In this document: positions 1 through 45,930 of the stretch, one piece after another
How positions within the stretch are numbered: position 1 is the stretch's first letter
Layout: each line of letters opens with the position of its first letter
Assembly (NCBI GenBank): GCA_900660155.1
Contig: CABFPE010000033.1
Location: forward strand, 1,692,722 to 1,756,721
From: Hofstenia miamia
Taxonomy: Eukaryota; Xenacoelomorpha; Acoela; Hofsteniidae
Direction of reading: 5' to 3'
DNA: 64,000 nucleotides
Program-made: the position numbers and the translations under genes
Notes under the pieces: model-generated
Database searches by the model: none
What the model saw: only the letters and a program-made list of their open reading frames with translations
What the model was told of the DNA's origin: nothing

Positions 1-806
1 ACCTTTTGGAAAAATATACTGTGGCCAGACGAGACAAAAATTAACCTGTTTGGGTCAGACGGCATTCAACGAGTTTGGCGCCAACAAGGAGAAGCTTATA
101 GTGAGAATGTTACCAAGCCAACTGTGACGCACGGAGGCGGAAGTCTCATGATATGGGGATGTATGAGGAATGGGGATTTTGAGTAATTAGAATTTATAGA
201 AGGGAAGATGAATTCAAAGCATACTGCAACATGCTAAAGAATAGGATGCTGCCGAGTCTTAAAAATGTGAGAAGAGGGCCATCTTTCATTCCGATAACGA
301 CCCCAAATACACATCTAAGTTTACCACCAAAATAACTTTCAGAAAAAAAAGTAAAGGTATTGCCATGGCCCAGTAAGTCGCCAGATTTGAACCCGATAGA
401 ACATCTATGGGGAGATTTAAAGAGAAGAAATGCGCAATAAAGCCCAGTTGAAAAAAGTCACCCAGGAATTGTCGATATCACCAACATGTACCATTCTAGT
501 TGATTCTATACCACGAAGACTTGCTGCAGTCATCAAAAACTAGGTTTCACACACCAAATATTGAATATGAATGCATTTTTGTTGTTGTTTTCAAAGGTGT
601 CAAAAACTTTGGAAAGTGTATTATTTACATTTTCTCTCATAAATGTTATAATTTTCATGTCAATCTACTGTAATTACATGAACAGTTTTTATGGGTATTA
701 AAATATATTTTGTTCAAGTTTCATTTCATTTCATTCAATATAACAAACGCAATCAGTATTTTAGAGAAAAAAAGCTTAGGGTTGTACAAACTTTTGTGAC
801 TTACTG
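1..806 (+). mobile_element. Tc1-like DNA transposon, 3' part, decayed
   Basis: The plus strand encodes the catalytic half of a Tc1-type transposase, the DDE enzyme that cuts and pastes the element into TA sites. From the window edge one reads WPDETKINLFGSDG (the second catalytic Asp region), then GGGSLMIWGCM, and near 360-420 [17 protein letters not shown], which carries the third acidic residue. The frame between these blocks is interrupted by stops and small shifts, so it is a dead copy. Two terminal-inverted-repeat-like ends follow: one near 594-622 (GGTGTCAAAAACTTTGG) and one at 778-806 (GTTGTACAAACTTTTGTGAC, then TTACTG), the latter followed by the expected TA. Either could be the true right end; the outer one may belong to a second element. 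The left end lies outside the window. Confidence 0.8.
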
Positions 807-1003
807 TATATATAAATTTAGCAATGCTGAAAAAAAGCAGACATTTGAAGAAAAGGTATGGTATGATTCAATCAGGGAAAAATCGGAATACCAAAAAATA
901 CGTAATCTTTAATTATATGAGGTTTGACAAGAAATTAATGTAGCTTGACTATCCGTAAAAAGGAACTTTAACACGTTTCCTAAGGTTTTCAATCACAACT
1001 TAA

Positions 1004-2950
1004 ATGGTAAAAGGTCAAAATAATTCGAACTTGAAGCAATTGTTTCATTATGATGTCATAAAACTTCAAGGGACGAAACTGAAAAATATTTTTCCAAGTT
1101 GTGTATTTGAAATTAATGACTATCCTACGTTTCGATTAGATCGTGATTTACATAATTTCAGAGGAAAAAAGCGCGGTGGCGGACGGATAACGTAGGTACC
1201 CAAACAGTGGTACAAAAACAAACCAAAATTGCTTATTCAATATCAAATGCAATTATCGAACTTATTACTATTCATTGTCTTATGCAAAGCCAAAAATAAA
1301 GCCAGTAAAATTGGGTCTTTGTTATGCGTAACAAAATTCAACGAAAAATAAACAAGATGGCAGTCTATCAAAGGGAACAGAAGCACATGGGAATGACAAA
1401 GGATTATATAGTTCAAGAGATGAAAAAGCGATCTGGAAAAGCAGTTGATAAAATTCATCTTTCGATGAAAGTTTTTGAAGACCTAAATAACTAGTTTATT
1501 AGAATTGATAAAGATGTATGGCGTGATTCTGCCTTTGTAATACCTGATGATCAAAACTTTTCTGTAAATTATACTGAAAACATTTTAAAAAGTGTTAAGT
1601 CTAATACTGCTAAAGTATTGGGGTTTCATCAGGTTGGGTATGTAACAGTTTTCTTATCAGAAATTTTTCAACAGAGTTTTGAAACTTATACATATCCTGA
1701 ATTGAGAAAACCCGCAATTATCACACCAATTCCTAAATCGAAAGATGCCACAAAAGGAAACTTTAAAGATTTTTGTCCAGTTACGGTCACCTGTATCTCT
1801 GCTAAATTTCTTTCTAGACTTGACATGAAGTATTATCAGTTATATGTTATTGAAGTAAATAGTGAAATGCAGTTTACATACAAAGTTAAATATTCAATAA
1901 CGGATGCGCTTCTATGTGTAGTTAATCTGATAGCTGAACATCTTGATAATTATGTTACTAGTGTAGTGAAATCAGTATTTCTGGATTTCTTGTCTGCTTT
2001 TAACACAGTACTTCAAAACAATATTCTTATGCTAACCCCATTGTAATCAAAATGGTTATATAACAAACTTGAGACAATGTATTCGTGTTGATAAGGCGTG
2101 ACAAAGAATTTTTTTTAAAGTTAGAATTCCGCAAGGTATTCCGATGAGTGGCCCTTTATTTCACAAAAGAAATAAGAGCTTCCAATGGAAATTTGAGGAA
2201 AGGAGGTTTGGTTAAATATTCCGATAACACAAATCTTACATGTGCAATTTCCGTTCGTAACCTAAGTAATTATCTAGAGTCATTCTCTGACGCCCAAAAT
2301 CAAATTGGCCATATTGTAAGCTGTCATAATCTCTACCCTAATGTTGGTAAATCGAAAATAAATACCTATGTCAACCATGGATTGTATACAACTAGCTTTG
2401 AGGAAGTTATTTCAAAGAAGACTGTGATTGATGGTGATAACATTCCTGGTATAGATTCTCTAAAATATCTTGGTATTATTATTGATGATAGTCTAAAATG
2501 GAACAAACATGTATAGAAGTTGTTTGAACTGCTTATTGCATTAGCAGACGTCTTGCAATATATATTTAATATCTTACAATGACATTAAGGCTGTCAATAT
2601 TTAAAACATACATTCTTACTTGCAATAATAAATCAGTCGTATCATAAACCAACAGGATCTCTGAAAACTCATACCATCAACTATATCATGTTCTTGACAA
2701 TATAGGATGTGCGCGAGATACCCGTCAAAATCTGAGAACGCGTTTTTGAGGAACTGGAAAAATATAGTAAGTTCTTGCCTCTTGTATGTAAATTCCCTAC
2801 TGACAGTGAAACAATTCCAGATTTTCTTTGATAATTTACATTTTTATTCCTTTTTCTCTGATTTTTAAATCTGTCTTTAGTTCTAGTGGATATTTGTATT
2901 GAATTTGCATACATTTTACTTTTTACTATCCATAGTTATGTGTGTTAGTA
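1004..2950 (+). mobile_element. Decayed LINE (endonuclease and reverse transcriptase remnants)
   Basis: This non-LTR retrotransposon is related to the LINE at 58-62 kb. At 1004-1195 an apurinic-endonuclease piece reads FRLDRDLHNFRGKKRGGG, matching a LDRDLNNF block in the other copy. At 1618-2046 the reverse transcriptase begins with KPAIITPIPKSKDATKGNF and reaches motif A, FLDFLSAFNTVLQNN, with the catalytic Asp. RIPQGIPMSGPLF follows near 2125-2160. At 2148-2516 motif C is read as VKYSDNTNLTC, where the second Asp of the usual YxDD is Asn, then SLKYLGIIIDDSLKWNKH. Much of the endonuclease is missing and several stops and frameshifts break the coding region. The family looks CR1/L2/jockey-like. 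The 3' end is not sharp and is placed near 2950. Confidence 0.75.
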
Positions 2951-4678
2951 CAAGAAATAAAACACATTATGAATATTAAAAGAGTTTCAAGTCACAATAG
3001 ACTATTGAGTACTCGAATACATGTATATTTATTAGAACACTGCATAAAATACATCCCTGGAAACTCACACACAAAACACAGAAATGCAACATGAAATATA
3101 AGAGGTATATTTTTTATTACTAGTATAAAACCGTGTTCCAAAAATATTAAAGTCAGTTATTGTTTTCTAATACCCTAGATACAAATGAAGGGCTTGTTAT
3201 TAATTATTTCTCCCCATTAAATGATGGTATTCTCATAATTACGGAGAGAACTATTGTACAATTTGTGTGTATTTAATACACTTGCAGACAAAAATACGGC
3301 GGCAATACAATATGATATCTATAGCCGAACATTCGCTAAATCACAATATGGCGCCAAACTAATGGATGATTACTACTAATCTCCTTCAATTATATGATAT
3401 TCAAATATTTGATTGTGTTAAGAAACTATACATTTAACACACACATTTCAATTTTAGTAACAAAGATTTTTTTCAACATGTAAAATAAGCGCAATCCGCA
3501 TCATACAATTTCTGTACAGAAAGTGTCATTTTAATGTACTAGTTTTATATTTCCCACCACCGCAAAACTACTACATATATAAATATCTGAACATCTACGT
3601 TGAAATTTTGTAAAAAAAATTAGCATTTATTTCCTTATAACTTTGTGAAAACTGTTACTAACCAAGAATGCAATAGAATGCACTCTCAAACCTCGAAGAT
3701 ATTTTAAGTCGTTGACTACAATCAAACACTACTGGATTTAACGTATATCCAGAGAAGCGCTGAGTTTGAAACAAAAGTTGTCGCGCACTGTTCGGAGTTG
3801 CATTTATTTTTTCCTATCACATTTTAGGATCGTAGCTTCTCATATTAAATTATTCCTGAATGGTGTTTCACTGGGGTAAGTCAATGGAGGTTTTTTTAAC
3901 TACAGCCGCACGCAACACGCCCAGTAGTAATTGACAGGAACCTCTCATTAGCTAACTTTGACTTCGCACAAGACAAGCCCCAATGGGTTAAAAGATCTAT
4001 ATACAAAGAAACAGTTACAAATCGTTTTTGACCTCATGGGCCTTAAACATTATAATTACCTGAACATTGCCATTAAGAATGTAGAGAATTTAAAACTTTT
4101 TTGATATATTGGAATTTTAAAAAAAATATTTTTTTCAGCACAAGATTGAAGCAAATTTACCCAGGAGATGTGTTCAAGGCTCATGATTACCAAATTTCCT
4201 AATGGACGTGAAGTAAATTCTCTGACAATTTGGAAAAACAGTTTGTCCATTAAAAAAGACTGATTACTTAAGGCTAATGTCTATTTGTTTAAAAACTTAA
4301 TTTACTCTAATAACAGTTGTATGGATATTCCGTGGTAAAAGTTTGGATACATATATGACATTAGCTTAATGAATAATCATAGCTATTTATCTATTGCGAG
4401 GAATACTTATTTTCTTATAATATTTATGCACAGAAACTAAATTTAAACAGAGTGCAAAAAAATCATTTTATGAGAGGTACCTAAAATTTCGTTTAAAAAA
4501 TCCATTAACTACGACAATTTTATAGCTGATATATTTGAAATAATTGGAATGAATCTAAATAAATGGTAGATTCCTAAATGCAAATTTTTATCAGAACATT
4601 TAAAACGCATGCAACCAATTTAATTGAATGTTTTGAATTTTAGTAGAATGAGGATAGACCTACTCGACAATACCAAGA
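2951..4678. other. AT-rich flank downstream of MAPK7; no gene seen
   Basis: Nothing recognisable as coding was found on either strand. The part nearest 4678 should hold the MAPK7 3' untranslated region on the minus strand. A minus-strand AATAAA lies near 3630 (TTTATT on the plus strand), but no clear polyadenylation context can be chosen by eye. Confidence 0.5.
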
Positions 4679-36879
<32,201 letters not shown>

Positions 36880-36887
36880 GCAATCTT

Positions 36888-39800
36888 CTGAAACAGAATA
36901 TTGCCTTAAATTACATCAATGATACTTAGACTTGAAGGTTTAAGAATTGTACATTTAAAATATGAATTTAAGAAAATCATTAAATTGAATAAAAACACTA
37001 TTAAAAAACAAGGCTTGTCTAAAGTGTCATTATAACCTTACTATTAAGTGTATAAAAAACCTGCCGTTAATGTACTTTTTCAAATATTTAAAAAATTTAT
37101 ACACAGCGAATCCTTCACGACCAGCTCCTTCAAGGAGATTTTCATGCAATTTTTCACAATGCATTCCGTTTTACTTACGGATTAGCTAAATCGCTAATAA
37201 TATATATTTTAAGCATCCTATTTGAGCTGGTCTCAAAGTATTATCCACCTTCATTTTTAAGAAACTCCTCTAAACATAAGCAACAATCTCATTTGACATA
37301 TTATGCCCCAACATAAATGGGGGGTGCACTATTCTTTTATACAAAGAAACGATTATACCTAGCATTTTTAAGAAGGCGTCCTTGTATTGACAATTGTTGC
37401 TTCAACGGAATAAAAAACAATCATTCAATCTATGTATAATAATAATTGTAAAAATCAAGGGTGTTACGCGATGCATTTCATCTCGCAGATTTTTTGATAG
37501 TAATCCCTAAAAGCCAGAGCTCACTCTATTCTATTACATACCGTATACTATTGTCTGCAAGCATCTGTTCACGAACTTTAAAAAATCGGACTTGATTTTC
37601 AAAATATGTTATTATTGACACAAACTTTTAGATAGTAGGTTTTAGAGGTAAATGTCATGTTGAACAAAATATTGTTAGGGAAAATATTGCATGTCAATTG
37701 TCAATATTACAATAAATTTCACGTTTTCTACAGAAATGTGTATGACCCATAATTTATATTTAAAGTTACCTCACCCGATCTAATCATAACTTCAACATAT
37801 TTCACCCGATCTGCTTACAACTTAGGTCTAGATGTCTAGCAGTTAGAAAATGGTTATATTTTTGCTATGTACACACAACTTAGGGCTATTTTGTACCCCA
37901 AATATATTATTGAATGTTAAAGTTTACGTCTTAAAAAAGATGTGTACAGCACAAAGCAGTTTTTTTACCATATAAAACGACACATTGTCCAATATATTGC
38001 TTTGTTAGTTTATTCTTTGAGCTGACTTTGTCAATTTGTAAATGTAAAGAATAGTCTTTACAAATTTATGTAGAATAAGTAAAAATAACTAAATTTAACA
38101 ATAATGAGCTTTTTATCGAAATCCCATCAAAACGGCATTACAATGAATCTACCAGTATAGGGTCAATAAGAACTTTCTGCTTTTTCCAGAATATATCTTG
38201 ATAATGTCCGCTTTTCTGAAAAAAAGTCAGATGATTAATTAATTCGACTCTTCAGAAAGGTAAACTTCAAAAAATCGTAAAAACATTTCAAGACTAGGTT
38301 ACTTCAAAGAGGATAGAATTGGATAAACATTGCAAATGTAGAAATTGTCACGATGTTTTGATGTTTTATGTTCTCTGATGATACTGGCAACATTTATTGC
38401 TCTTAGATCAACCAACATTAGCAGCATTATCTTCAAAAGCTTTTCTTAGAAATGTACAGTGTATTTTTCCTACAAGTGAAATATCCCTGGGCTAAATGAA
38501 TTAGAATCGCAGCTGGGTTGAACGAAGAAATTTTAGTTACCCTCTTTGGCAAAATATTTGTGTCAATCTAACTTGTACAACATGATGGAAAATTTCTTGA
38601 TTACCTACCATCAACCGACTTCGAATGGCTACTTCAGTATTTCGACATATAATTGCTGTTCAAGACATTTCTATAACCGTATGCAACAGTTAAAAAGGCA
38701 CAGGGCACAAATGATCAGTAGTTGCAGAGCACTGCTTGCATATTGTCATAATCTAATCCATCCATTTTCTATGTGCAATGTGTATAGAAATTATTGGAAA
38801 ACCAAGTCTTTTCGTAAAAACAAAGAAAATTTTTCCTTTTCGTTTTCGAATAAGGCATAATTGAATATCATTCCCATAAAACGCTTTGCAAATATGTAAA
38901 TTATCACGTTTAACATCTGAAAAATTTCAAATTTTCTTTAAATATTATGAGGTGGTCCATGCTATAAATTTAGAAGACCGTGATGATATTCATTGTAGAA
39001 AAAGTTTAGATAAGACAAGCTCTTTTATATACTTTAATATCTAGTGTAATTCACGTTATTTTTGAAGATACAAGCATCAATTATTTAGGATGAAATCCTG
39101 AGACAACAACAGTACCCCAAACCGTAATTCTTTAGCAGAAATTAATATTTCAGGCCTTTTCTATCAATCAAATGTAGTGTGTAAACATTGAAATGAACAG
39201 GTAATCATTTAAAAAATATTATATCGAATATTGGCAGTTTAACATAGCAGCAGTCTAAAAATAGACTAGTTCCGATTACATTAACCCACGAGTGCATAGA
39301 ATCACAAACTACATAGAATACATGCAATTGACCATTAGTGTGAAATAAGCCTAAAATCATGTGTATATTTTGATTAGCAAATATTGTGAAAAAATAACGA
39401 TTTATTTCGAGATACAATTTTTTACATATATTCAGTGCGCAAGTACCACATGTAGTCTTGTCCCTAATAATATTCTTTTGTAAAAATAATTTTTACAAGT
39501 TTTTTTACAGGTTTTTGTAAGTTAGCCATTTAAATTTTTTCTTGTATACCAGTAGATACTGATATTTAACTTAGCTGTCTTAGCGTATTTTAGTTTGTCA
39601 AACTGTTAAAACTTAAGTCACCAGCACTATTTGTAATAATCAGTTTCCGATGCAGGGCTCTTTTCGACTTAATAAAAAATGCAAGTGAATCGAGTCGACC
39701 TAAGCAGTGTAGAGTGGGGTACACGTGAATGACATTGAAAGAAGGTGAGTAAAATAATTGCTCGAAACAGTGGAACAACTAATTTCCAATTTTAAGAGTT

Positions 39801-41019
39801 TGCGATAAATGCTTATTATCTCTTATAAAATCTACTTACAAAATTGCTGAGAATGAGAGAGATCTGATCTGAGAAAAAAAGCTAATAGGCGCGACCCCGA
39901 CTTGACCTCGAGCAAAACACAACAGAACCGAACTCGCCAAAAAACCCTAACCCGGAATCAGATGGCTCTTAAGAGGTCTGCTACCAACAGTTGATGCAGT
40001 GATAATAGTAATTTTTTTGGTAAATTTCTACAAATATCTTTTAAATATGATTTCAAAAAAAGTTTTATTCAATAATTTCATTTTGGAAAAAGAGTGGAAT
40101 TCTATGAGTATCCACAAACTAATTGCAAAGAATATAATATTTTCAATTTAAATATTATAGGAATCTGTTGAAATTAATTTAAAAAAATCACAATTGAATA
40201 CCGATGACTTCAAAAACGGTGCATAAAAAGGAACTTGGGATTTGAACGATATCTTAAGAGTGCTCAACGATAAGAGAAACGAAATCATTTATTTTCTGAA
40301 AAAATAATTGTAGCAGTGAACGTTGTTAAATTTTCATGTTTAATTAATTTTGATAAAAGCCATGTCTTCATAGAAAAACAACGAGAAAGCAATTAAATAT
40401 ATCTTCACCCCAGCTGTAGTTCATCAAAAAGCCCGCGAAGTAGAAATTTTGTTGTTTTCTTGAACACTGACAGTAATTATTGAAATTAAATGTAATAATT
40501 TGTTTTTCTGAAATAATCTGGGAAAGAGCAATCAAAGTCAGCACCTCTTCACAGCTTGTAGTTTTTTACTGAAGTATTAATTGACTTCTCCAAATATGTG
40601 AAAATATTTATTTGAAACATACGAGAAGAATTAGAAAATAATTGAAAACTTAATTGAAAGCAAATGATAAGCTTATAAAAACGATATAAATTTTTTATAA
40701 ACATCTCTGAGCCTCATAGTTATTAAAAAATAAGGGTTTTGAGCCTTAAATGATTTTAGTTGATTGTTAGTTTTATGAAAAATTAACTGTAATTTTGTAT
40801 GTTTTAACAATTTTTCATTGAAATGAAAAAACCAAAGAAATGTAAAACACTGTACAACAGGCATTGGTGAACACTAAATGCCAATTTAAAATTGCAATCA
40901 GCTATTTACTATTGGATTTTTCTAATTTAACTATTGATTGTTTGAAAGCCAATAATAGCAATAATTGTCAACTAAATTAAATCCCGCCAGTTGAAATTCA
41001 TGTGAGAAGTAATGGTGCA
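36888..41019. other. Region upstream of MAPK7; no gene seen
   Basis: This should hold the MAPK7 promoter and perhaps a 5' exon, because a strong acceptor (TTCTGTTTCAG) lies just before the first coding exon seen. No exon could be assigned. A small GC-rich patch at 39885-39965 has repeated short CGA/CCC motifs. The 104-codon frame at 38546-38860 shows no family features. Confidence 0.5.
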
Positions 41020-42478
41020 CAGAGGTGGAATCGGGTTTGCAGTCGGATTGAGTTTTTGAAAGCAAAAAAAGTTTTGGGATCATTGTAATGTGTATAAGGA
41101 CATTTCAAAAATTGGTGTTAGATTGGTTACCGAACAACTAAGTTGAATTAAGAAGGACAACTCGTATCAGCGCGTTTATAATGGTAAGACGATTGCTAAG
41201 TCTAAAAGTAAACTAATCAGCAGCACGAATGACTTAAACAAAGAATAAAAACTAGGGTTTTAGATTTATAGGCATTTTATCATGCACCTGATAGTATTTC
41301 AGTGTGTCATGAATGAATTATCTTCTGAAATAAAAAGATTTTCATTTCGATTTGTTTTTAAAGACGAGGCACCTGCTCGATTTGAGAGAGACTTCTATTC
41401 TTGTGGGCTTACTGTGACTGAAAGATGTTACTCAATGGCAGATGACACCATGGAAGTCTTAGAAATACTGAATTCTTTTTGAAAACATAAAAAAATTTAA
41501 ATACACATTTAAAGAACTATAATTTTTATCAATTAAATACTTGATTTTTGAAATTCAAGCTGAAATGGAATTGAAATCTGGTTAAATTTTTATTTCTTCG
41601 CTGACAAAATAATTGGCAATTATTGCCAACCTGACCCATTATATTGATTTTTTGCCTAGCAATCAATTTTTAGTAGTGCCTGCTGTGCAATCTTCAGTTT
41701 TAAAATAAAAAAAAATTGAACCTCAGTAATTTTTATAAGAAAAATGAAGTATATCATTAAATGATATTATCGAAATATAAATAATATTTTTTAAATTTTA
41801 CAACCAAAATACAAGTGCAAAAAATCCGTCATTGGCATTGAAGATAATGCCCGTCGGTGGCAAGTGTTTGCTGCCTACCAATACGTGCTTGAAATGCTTA
41901 AAAATGACATGCTTCCAACGTTTTCGCTAACTTTAGAGCTATATACAGAATATGTTTGCTTGGCAGTTAATGTTAGTTACTCGTTCATTGTGTCAAACCA
42001 CCTTCGTTAACCTTTGAATACTATTTTCGTTGATGAAAGGATTCAGGTAACTGCAAGGAATATAATTTGAGAATAAGCGGTCAAAATGACCACAGCCGTC
42101 CTTTTAGGTAGAACGAAAATCCCGTCTTTCTAGTGTTAAAGAAATGTTGTTTCAACAGGCTGCAATTGGAATAATAATTAAATATATATCTCTGCAATCT
42201 CTCATTAATTTTGTTAAAAAATAAATTTTTGTGCTTCTTTGAGTATTTTTCTTTTGTGTAACAAATTAATAATATTAACAGAGGTTATGTTTAATAAAGA
42301 AAATTTAAGCTGCCGGATCTACAAATGAAAGTCTAATACAGAAGTTTGAAATCTTGTATTTTTCTAATATTAGAAATGTCATTCTAAACAAATTTGAAAG
42401 ATGTTCGGTTGCAAAGACATTCAAACATTAGTTGTTACCGACCAACCACAGGAAATTTTCGACTGGTTCCAACTCTAG
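41020..42478. mobile_element. Possible old hAT-like element
   Basis: The left end is CAGAGGTGGAATCGGG. The right end in reverse complement is AGAGTTGGAACCAGTCG, an approximate inverted repeat. Its right part (42230-42478) resembles 44950-45195, sharing AAATTTGAAAGAT and the following GATTGCAA/GGTTGCAA GACATTC block, and a second left-type end (CAGAGATGGAACCGGCCG) begins at 44802. No convincing target duplication was found and no transposase was recognised; a 66-codon frame at 41282-41482 inside it is unassigned. Confidence 0.3.
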
Positions 42479-44801
42479 TATACCCAAATATATGTGATAT
42501 ATATACAACTATTTACGGAAAAGCTTATCAACAGCAGGATGAAACTAATCAAATGAATACATGTATATCTCAAAAAATATCAATGAAATTAATACAATTT
42601 TTAATGGTTCGTTTTCAGAATATATTTTTAGAAAATCAAAAATGGGCCAAATCTTTTTTCAAATTAGAGACATAACACTATTTCTCAAGGGTGTGCTGCG
42701 AAAGCACCCCCTCTGGACGAAATAGGGTTAAGATGCATGAAAACTCGGTAGTAAAATCGAAAACCTTTGAAGCAGACTATTACCGAGTACAGAAACAAAC
42801 CAATGAATAGGAAAGAAAGTTTGACTTGAATTGAATGATAGTGAAGGGATCGTTTAATAATGTTAGTTAATTGGATAGAAAGAGAAATGAATAATTTAGC
42901 AGAAGTGTATGACCATTTAATAAATTATAACAAAGTGCGAAATGAACATGTGTTGAAATAAAAACAGTTAGAAGGGAAAGTGCTGAATAAAGCTGCTATT
43001 TCAGAAGTGTCAGCGACGCTGAGCGGGAATGGGATAACGAACGATAACAGGAGTGCAACAAACTCTCAACCAGGGTAGCTGCCTATTAATAATAGTTCGC
43101 ACTGTCAACTAGTTTAAACAGCGATGTCACCTCTATTTTACAGTAAAGTAACCAACGGATATTGACCATATTTCGTTGTTGAGCTTACAGGAATTCTGCC
43201 ACAATGTCACTGTAAAGCCATTTCGAAGGAAATTGACAGGCGGGAGCATTAAATTTGAAGGCATTAAATCTATAAGCATAGAATGCCAAATGACTTCAAT
43301 CGAGTAAAAACAAATAGAATTTTAAGTCTGACCCAAGATAGTATAGTCTTACGTTTATACATGTATAAGATGAAAATGATTGACTTCGGGAAAAATTCAT
43401 TTAAGGGACAACATTTAAAAATGCCAAGATCCCTTGATCAACCGATGTACATTCGTTTCTTTACCATTCCACTATATTGCAATACATAATGTCAGATACT
43501 TTACATGAATAGATGTTAATGTCGTTTCATGTAATATCACAGATAGTCATGGGCTCATGCGTTGAGGTATTAGAAAAAATGGACCGAAATTTCAAAAATA
43601 ACTTACTATTAGGCAATAGTGCGCGCAAAATCACCTAAATATCGTGAGTGCAATATAACTTAAAACAATGCGTAATCAATAAAATGTATATTTAAGTGTT
43701 TCTAATCCAGTCTATAGATGTTACTAAAAGTTTCTGGGATTTTGATATAACAAACCGAAAAATTAGAGAATATTTTTGGTAAGAATCGTAAAATGGGCTA
43801 TAAATATGCCGAATTGGCATTAATTCAAACGCCATAGGCCAAATTTATATAGTAAACATTCGGATTCTTAATGCAAAATGCTCGTGGATAAGGTTTGAAA
43901 TCCAATGAAAAGTTATAAAAATCTTAAACTATTCACTTCTGTGTAGTATTGTTTCTACGTTGTCCTCGGCGATTTTCCTCATGAAATTTACAAAGAATCA
44001 CAAACAAATATATTTAAGTAGCTATCAATCTGAGAACCAAAAATGTTGAACTAAAAAGCTAGACATTTTTACAGGTAAAATAAAAAATCATGACTATTAT
44101 AAAAATGACCAATGAATTGTTGATTTGCTTTATCAATTTTGAACAAAACTAGCATTTTAATAAATTGTCTTAAAACATAATTCAATACAAATACAAAGTG
44201 AAAAACACACCAAGAGAAAAACCAATAGTTTGTCTCTATTAACAATTATTTCGTTTAATATTTAATAATTCTTAGTGTACTTTCTATAAGTCAGCTTTGT
44301 CTAGGACTTTCAATAATTTACAAAGCGATGCGACCTACTTCGATGGCAGTTTATGTCAAAATCTCCATTGATTTTGCGTGTGAATGTAAATCACTAGTGA
44401 AAGAGATATTTGTTATCAATCCAAGGTTATTTGCTAACCCTTCAAACCAGCTGATATTAAGCAAGCCATCAATTTGAGCTTATATCTCTAGACGGACTTA
44501 AAATATATAGTTAAATATAGTAATTTAAAAAATAGGAAATTATCGAAGAAGCTGAGAAAAACTACAGGATCATTAAAATGTAAAAACACGACTAATGAGG
44601 AAAGTTATTCAACTAAAAATTTCCGAACAATAAAACAAAACTGAAATTACTAATGATCCCTACAATTACTAGAATATTTTTATATACATTATGCTAGTAA
44701 AGACTACTTTTCGAAATTAGTATTTACATGAAGACATTTAAAATGTAGATTTTTTCTACGTCCTGTAAACTAAATACAAATAAGGCTATTTGTGTCAAAT
44801 T
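42479..44801. other. AT-rich intergenic sequence; no gene seen
   Basis: A short hairpin lies at about 42689-42712 (GGGTGTGCTGCGAAAGCACCCCC). The rest shows no coding signal. Confidence 0.5.
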
Positions 44802-45200
44802 CAGAGATGGAACCGGCCGTTTACCGACCAAAATGATAAAAAAATTTTTTTTGTTTTATCTTATAAAGAAGGAATATTTTGTTTATTTTGTAAAGAATTC
44901 TCATGAAAATATAAAGTTAGAAATTTTTTTTATAGCATTTGCAATCTAAGCTATTGCAATATTAATTTGCTATAAATGGAGTTGTTCTGCTATTTGAAAG
45001 GGTAATTTGACTTCAGATTTTTATAGAACTTACTAATTATATTAACAGAAGCTGTTTATAATGATGAAAGTGTAGTTTATAGTATTTGAGAGACCTCATT
45101 CATATAAGCAACTTTAGCTCTTGTATTTTCTAATATTGGAATGAACCTTTAAAATAAATTTGAAAGATTTTCGATTGCAAGACATTCAAAAACAAATGTC
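44802..45200. repeat. Diverged relative of the 42.2-42.5 kb repeat
   Basis: It starts CAGAGATGGAACCGGCCG and contains TATTTTCTAATATT, then AAATTTGAAAGATT and GACATTCAAA in the same order as 42340-42430. This is probably a second copy of the same old element. Confidence 0.4.
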
Positions 45201-45544
45201 AGTTGACACATCCTACTAAGGAGTAAATATGTTTGTCTTTAGCGAAAAGTTTTTAAAATACAATATATGTATTTGTGCACTTATAAATTATTCCATACTA
45301 ACTGAGTTCAAATGCCACAGCAATATGAAGCGTAATGATTGATAATGCTACTCGCTTAGTTTTGTATATTTTAACTATCATAAAAAAAGAAACTAACTAA
45401 ACAAACTGAAACTTCACAGAAATACAACATATTAAACTAAATGAGAGAAACCAAGCCTGATGGCTTACAATGTGAGACAAATAGTGAAAGGCCAATTGAT
45501 TCTTTGACATTCCAAAAAAATTGAAGAAAAATAAGTTATTCAAG

Positions 45545-45930
45545 CTAATATCGAGCTCGTTTCGAGTACTCGCAGTGACCTAATTTATACAATTAAAACA
45601 GAATTGTCAACGAGCCGAGCCGGACCGAGCTTAGGCAGAGTATTGGATATTCAACGAGCCGTTTTTAAGCAAACCAAATTTATAGTGCTGCTTGTTAATT
45701 TGATTATGGAGATTTTTCTTATTTTTTCATTCAATATTCCTTACATTTAATCTTATTTTAGAAATGGTTATTAAATAATAGAAAGAGCAATGGAAAAAAT
45801 TCTGAGAGCACAATAGTTTTAAAAAAAATATCGAGCTAAAATGAGCCTCATTGAAAGATTTTATGTGGCGAGCCGAGCCGAACTTATTCAAAATTTAAAC
45901 GAGCCGAGCTCAATTAACTCATTGCAAAAT
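45545..45930. repeat. GAGCCGAGC-rich repeat
   Basis: Several CGAGCCGAGC and ATCGAGCT motifs stand out from the AT-rich surroundings (about 45550-45580, 45615-45660, 45830-45915). The motif recurs on one strand and suggests an interspersed repeat family or MITE. The ends were not resolved. Confidence 0.45.

Noticed and set aside
38546-38860. 104-codon open frame on the plus strand
   Set aside because: No domain, no neighbours in frame, AT-rich codon use like the surrounding non-coding sequence.
41282-41482. 66-codon open frame inside a possible hAT-like element
   Set aside because: Slightly protein-like, but no transposase motif could be recognised, so it is not called as a gene.
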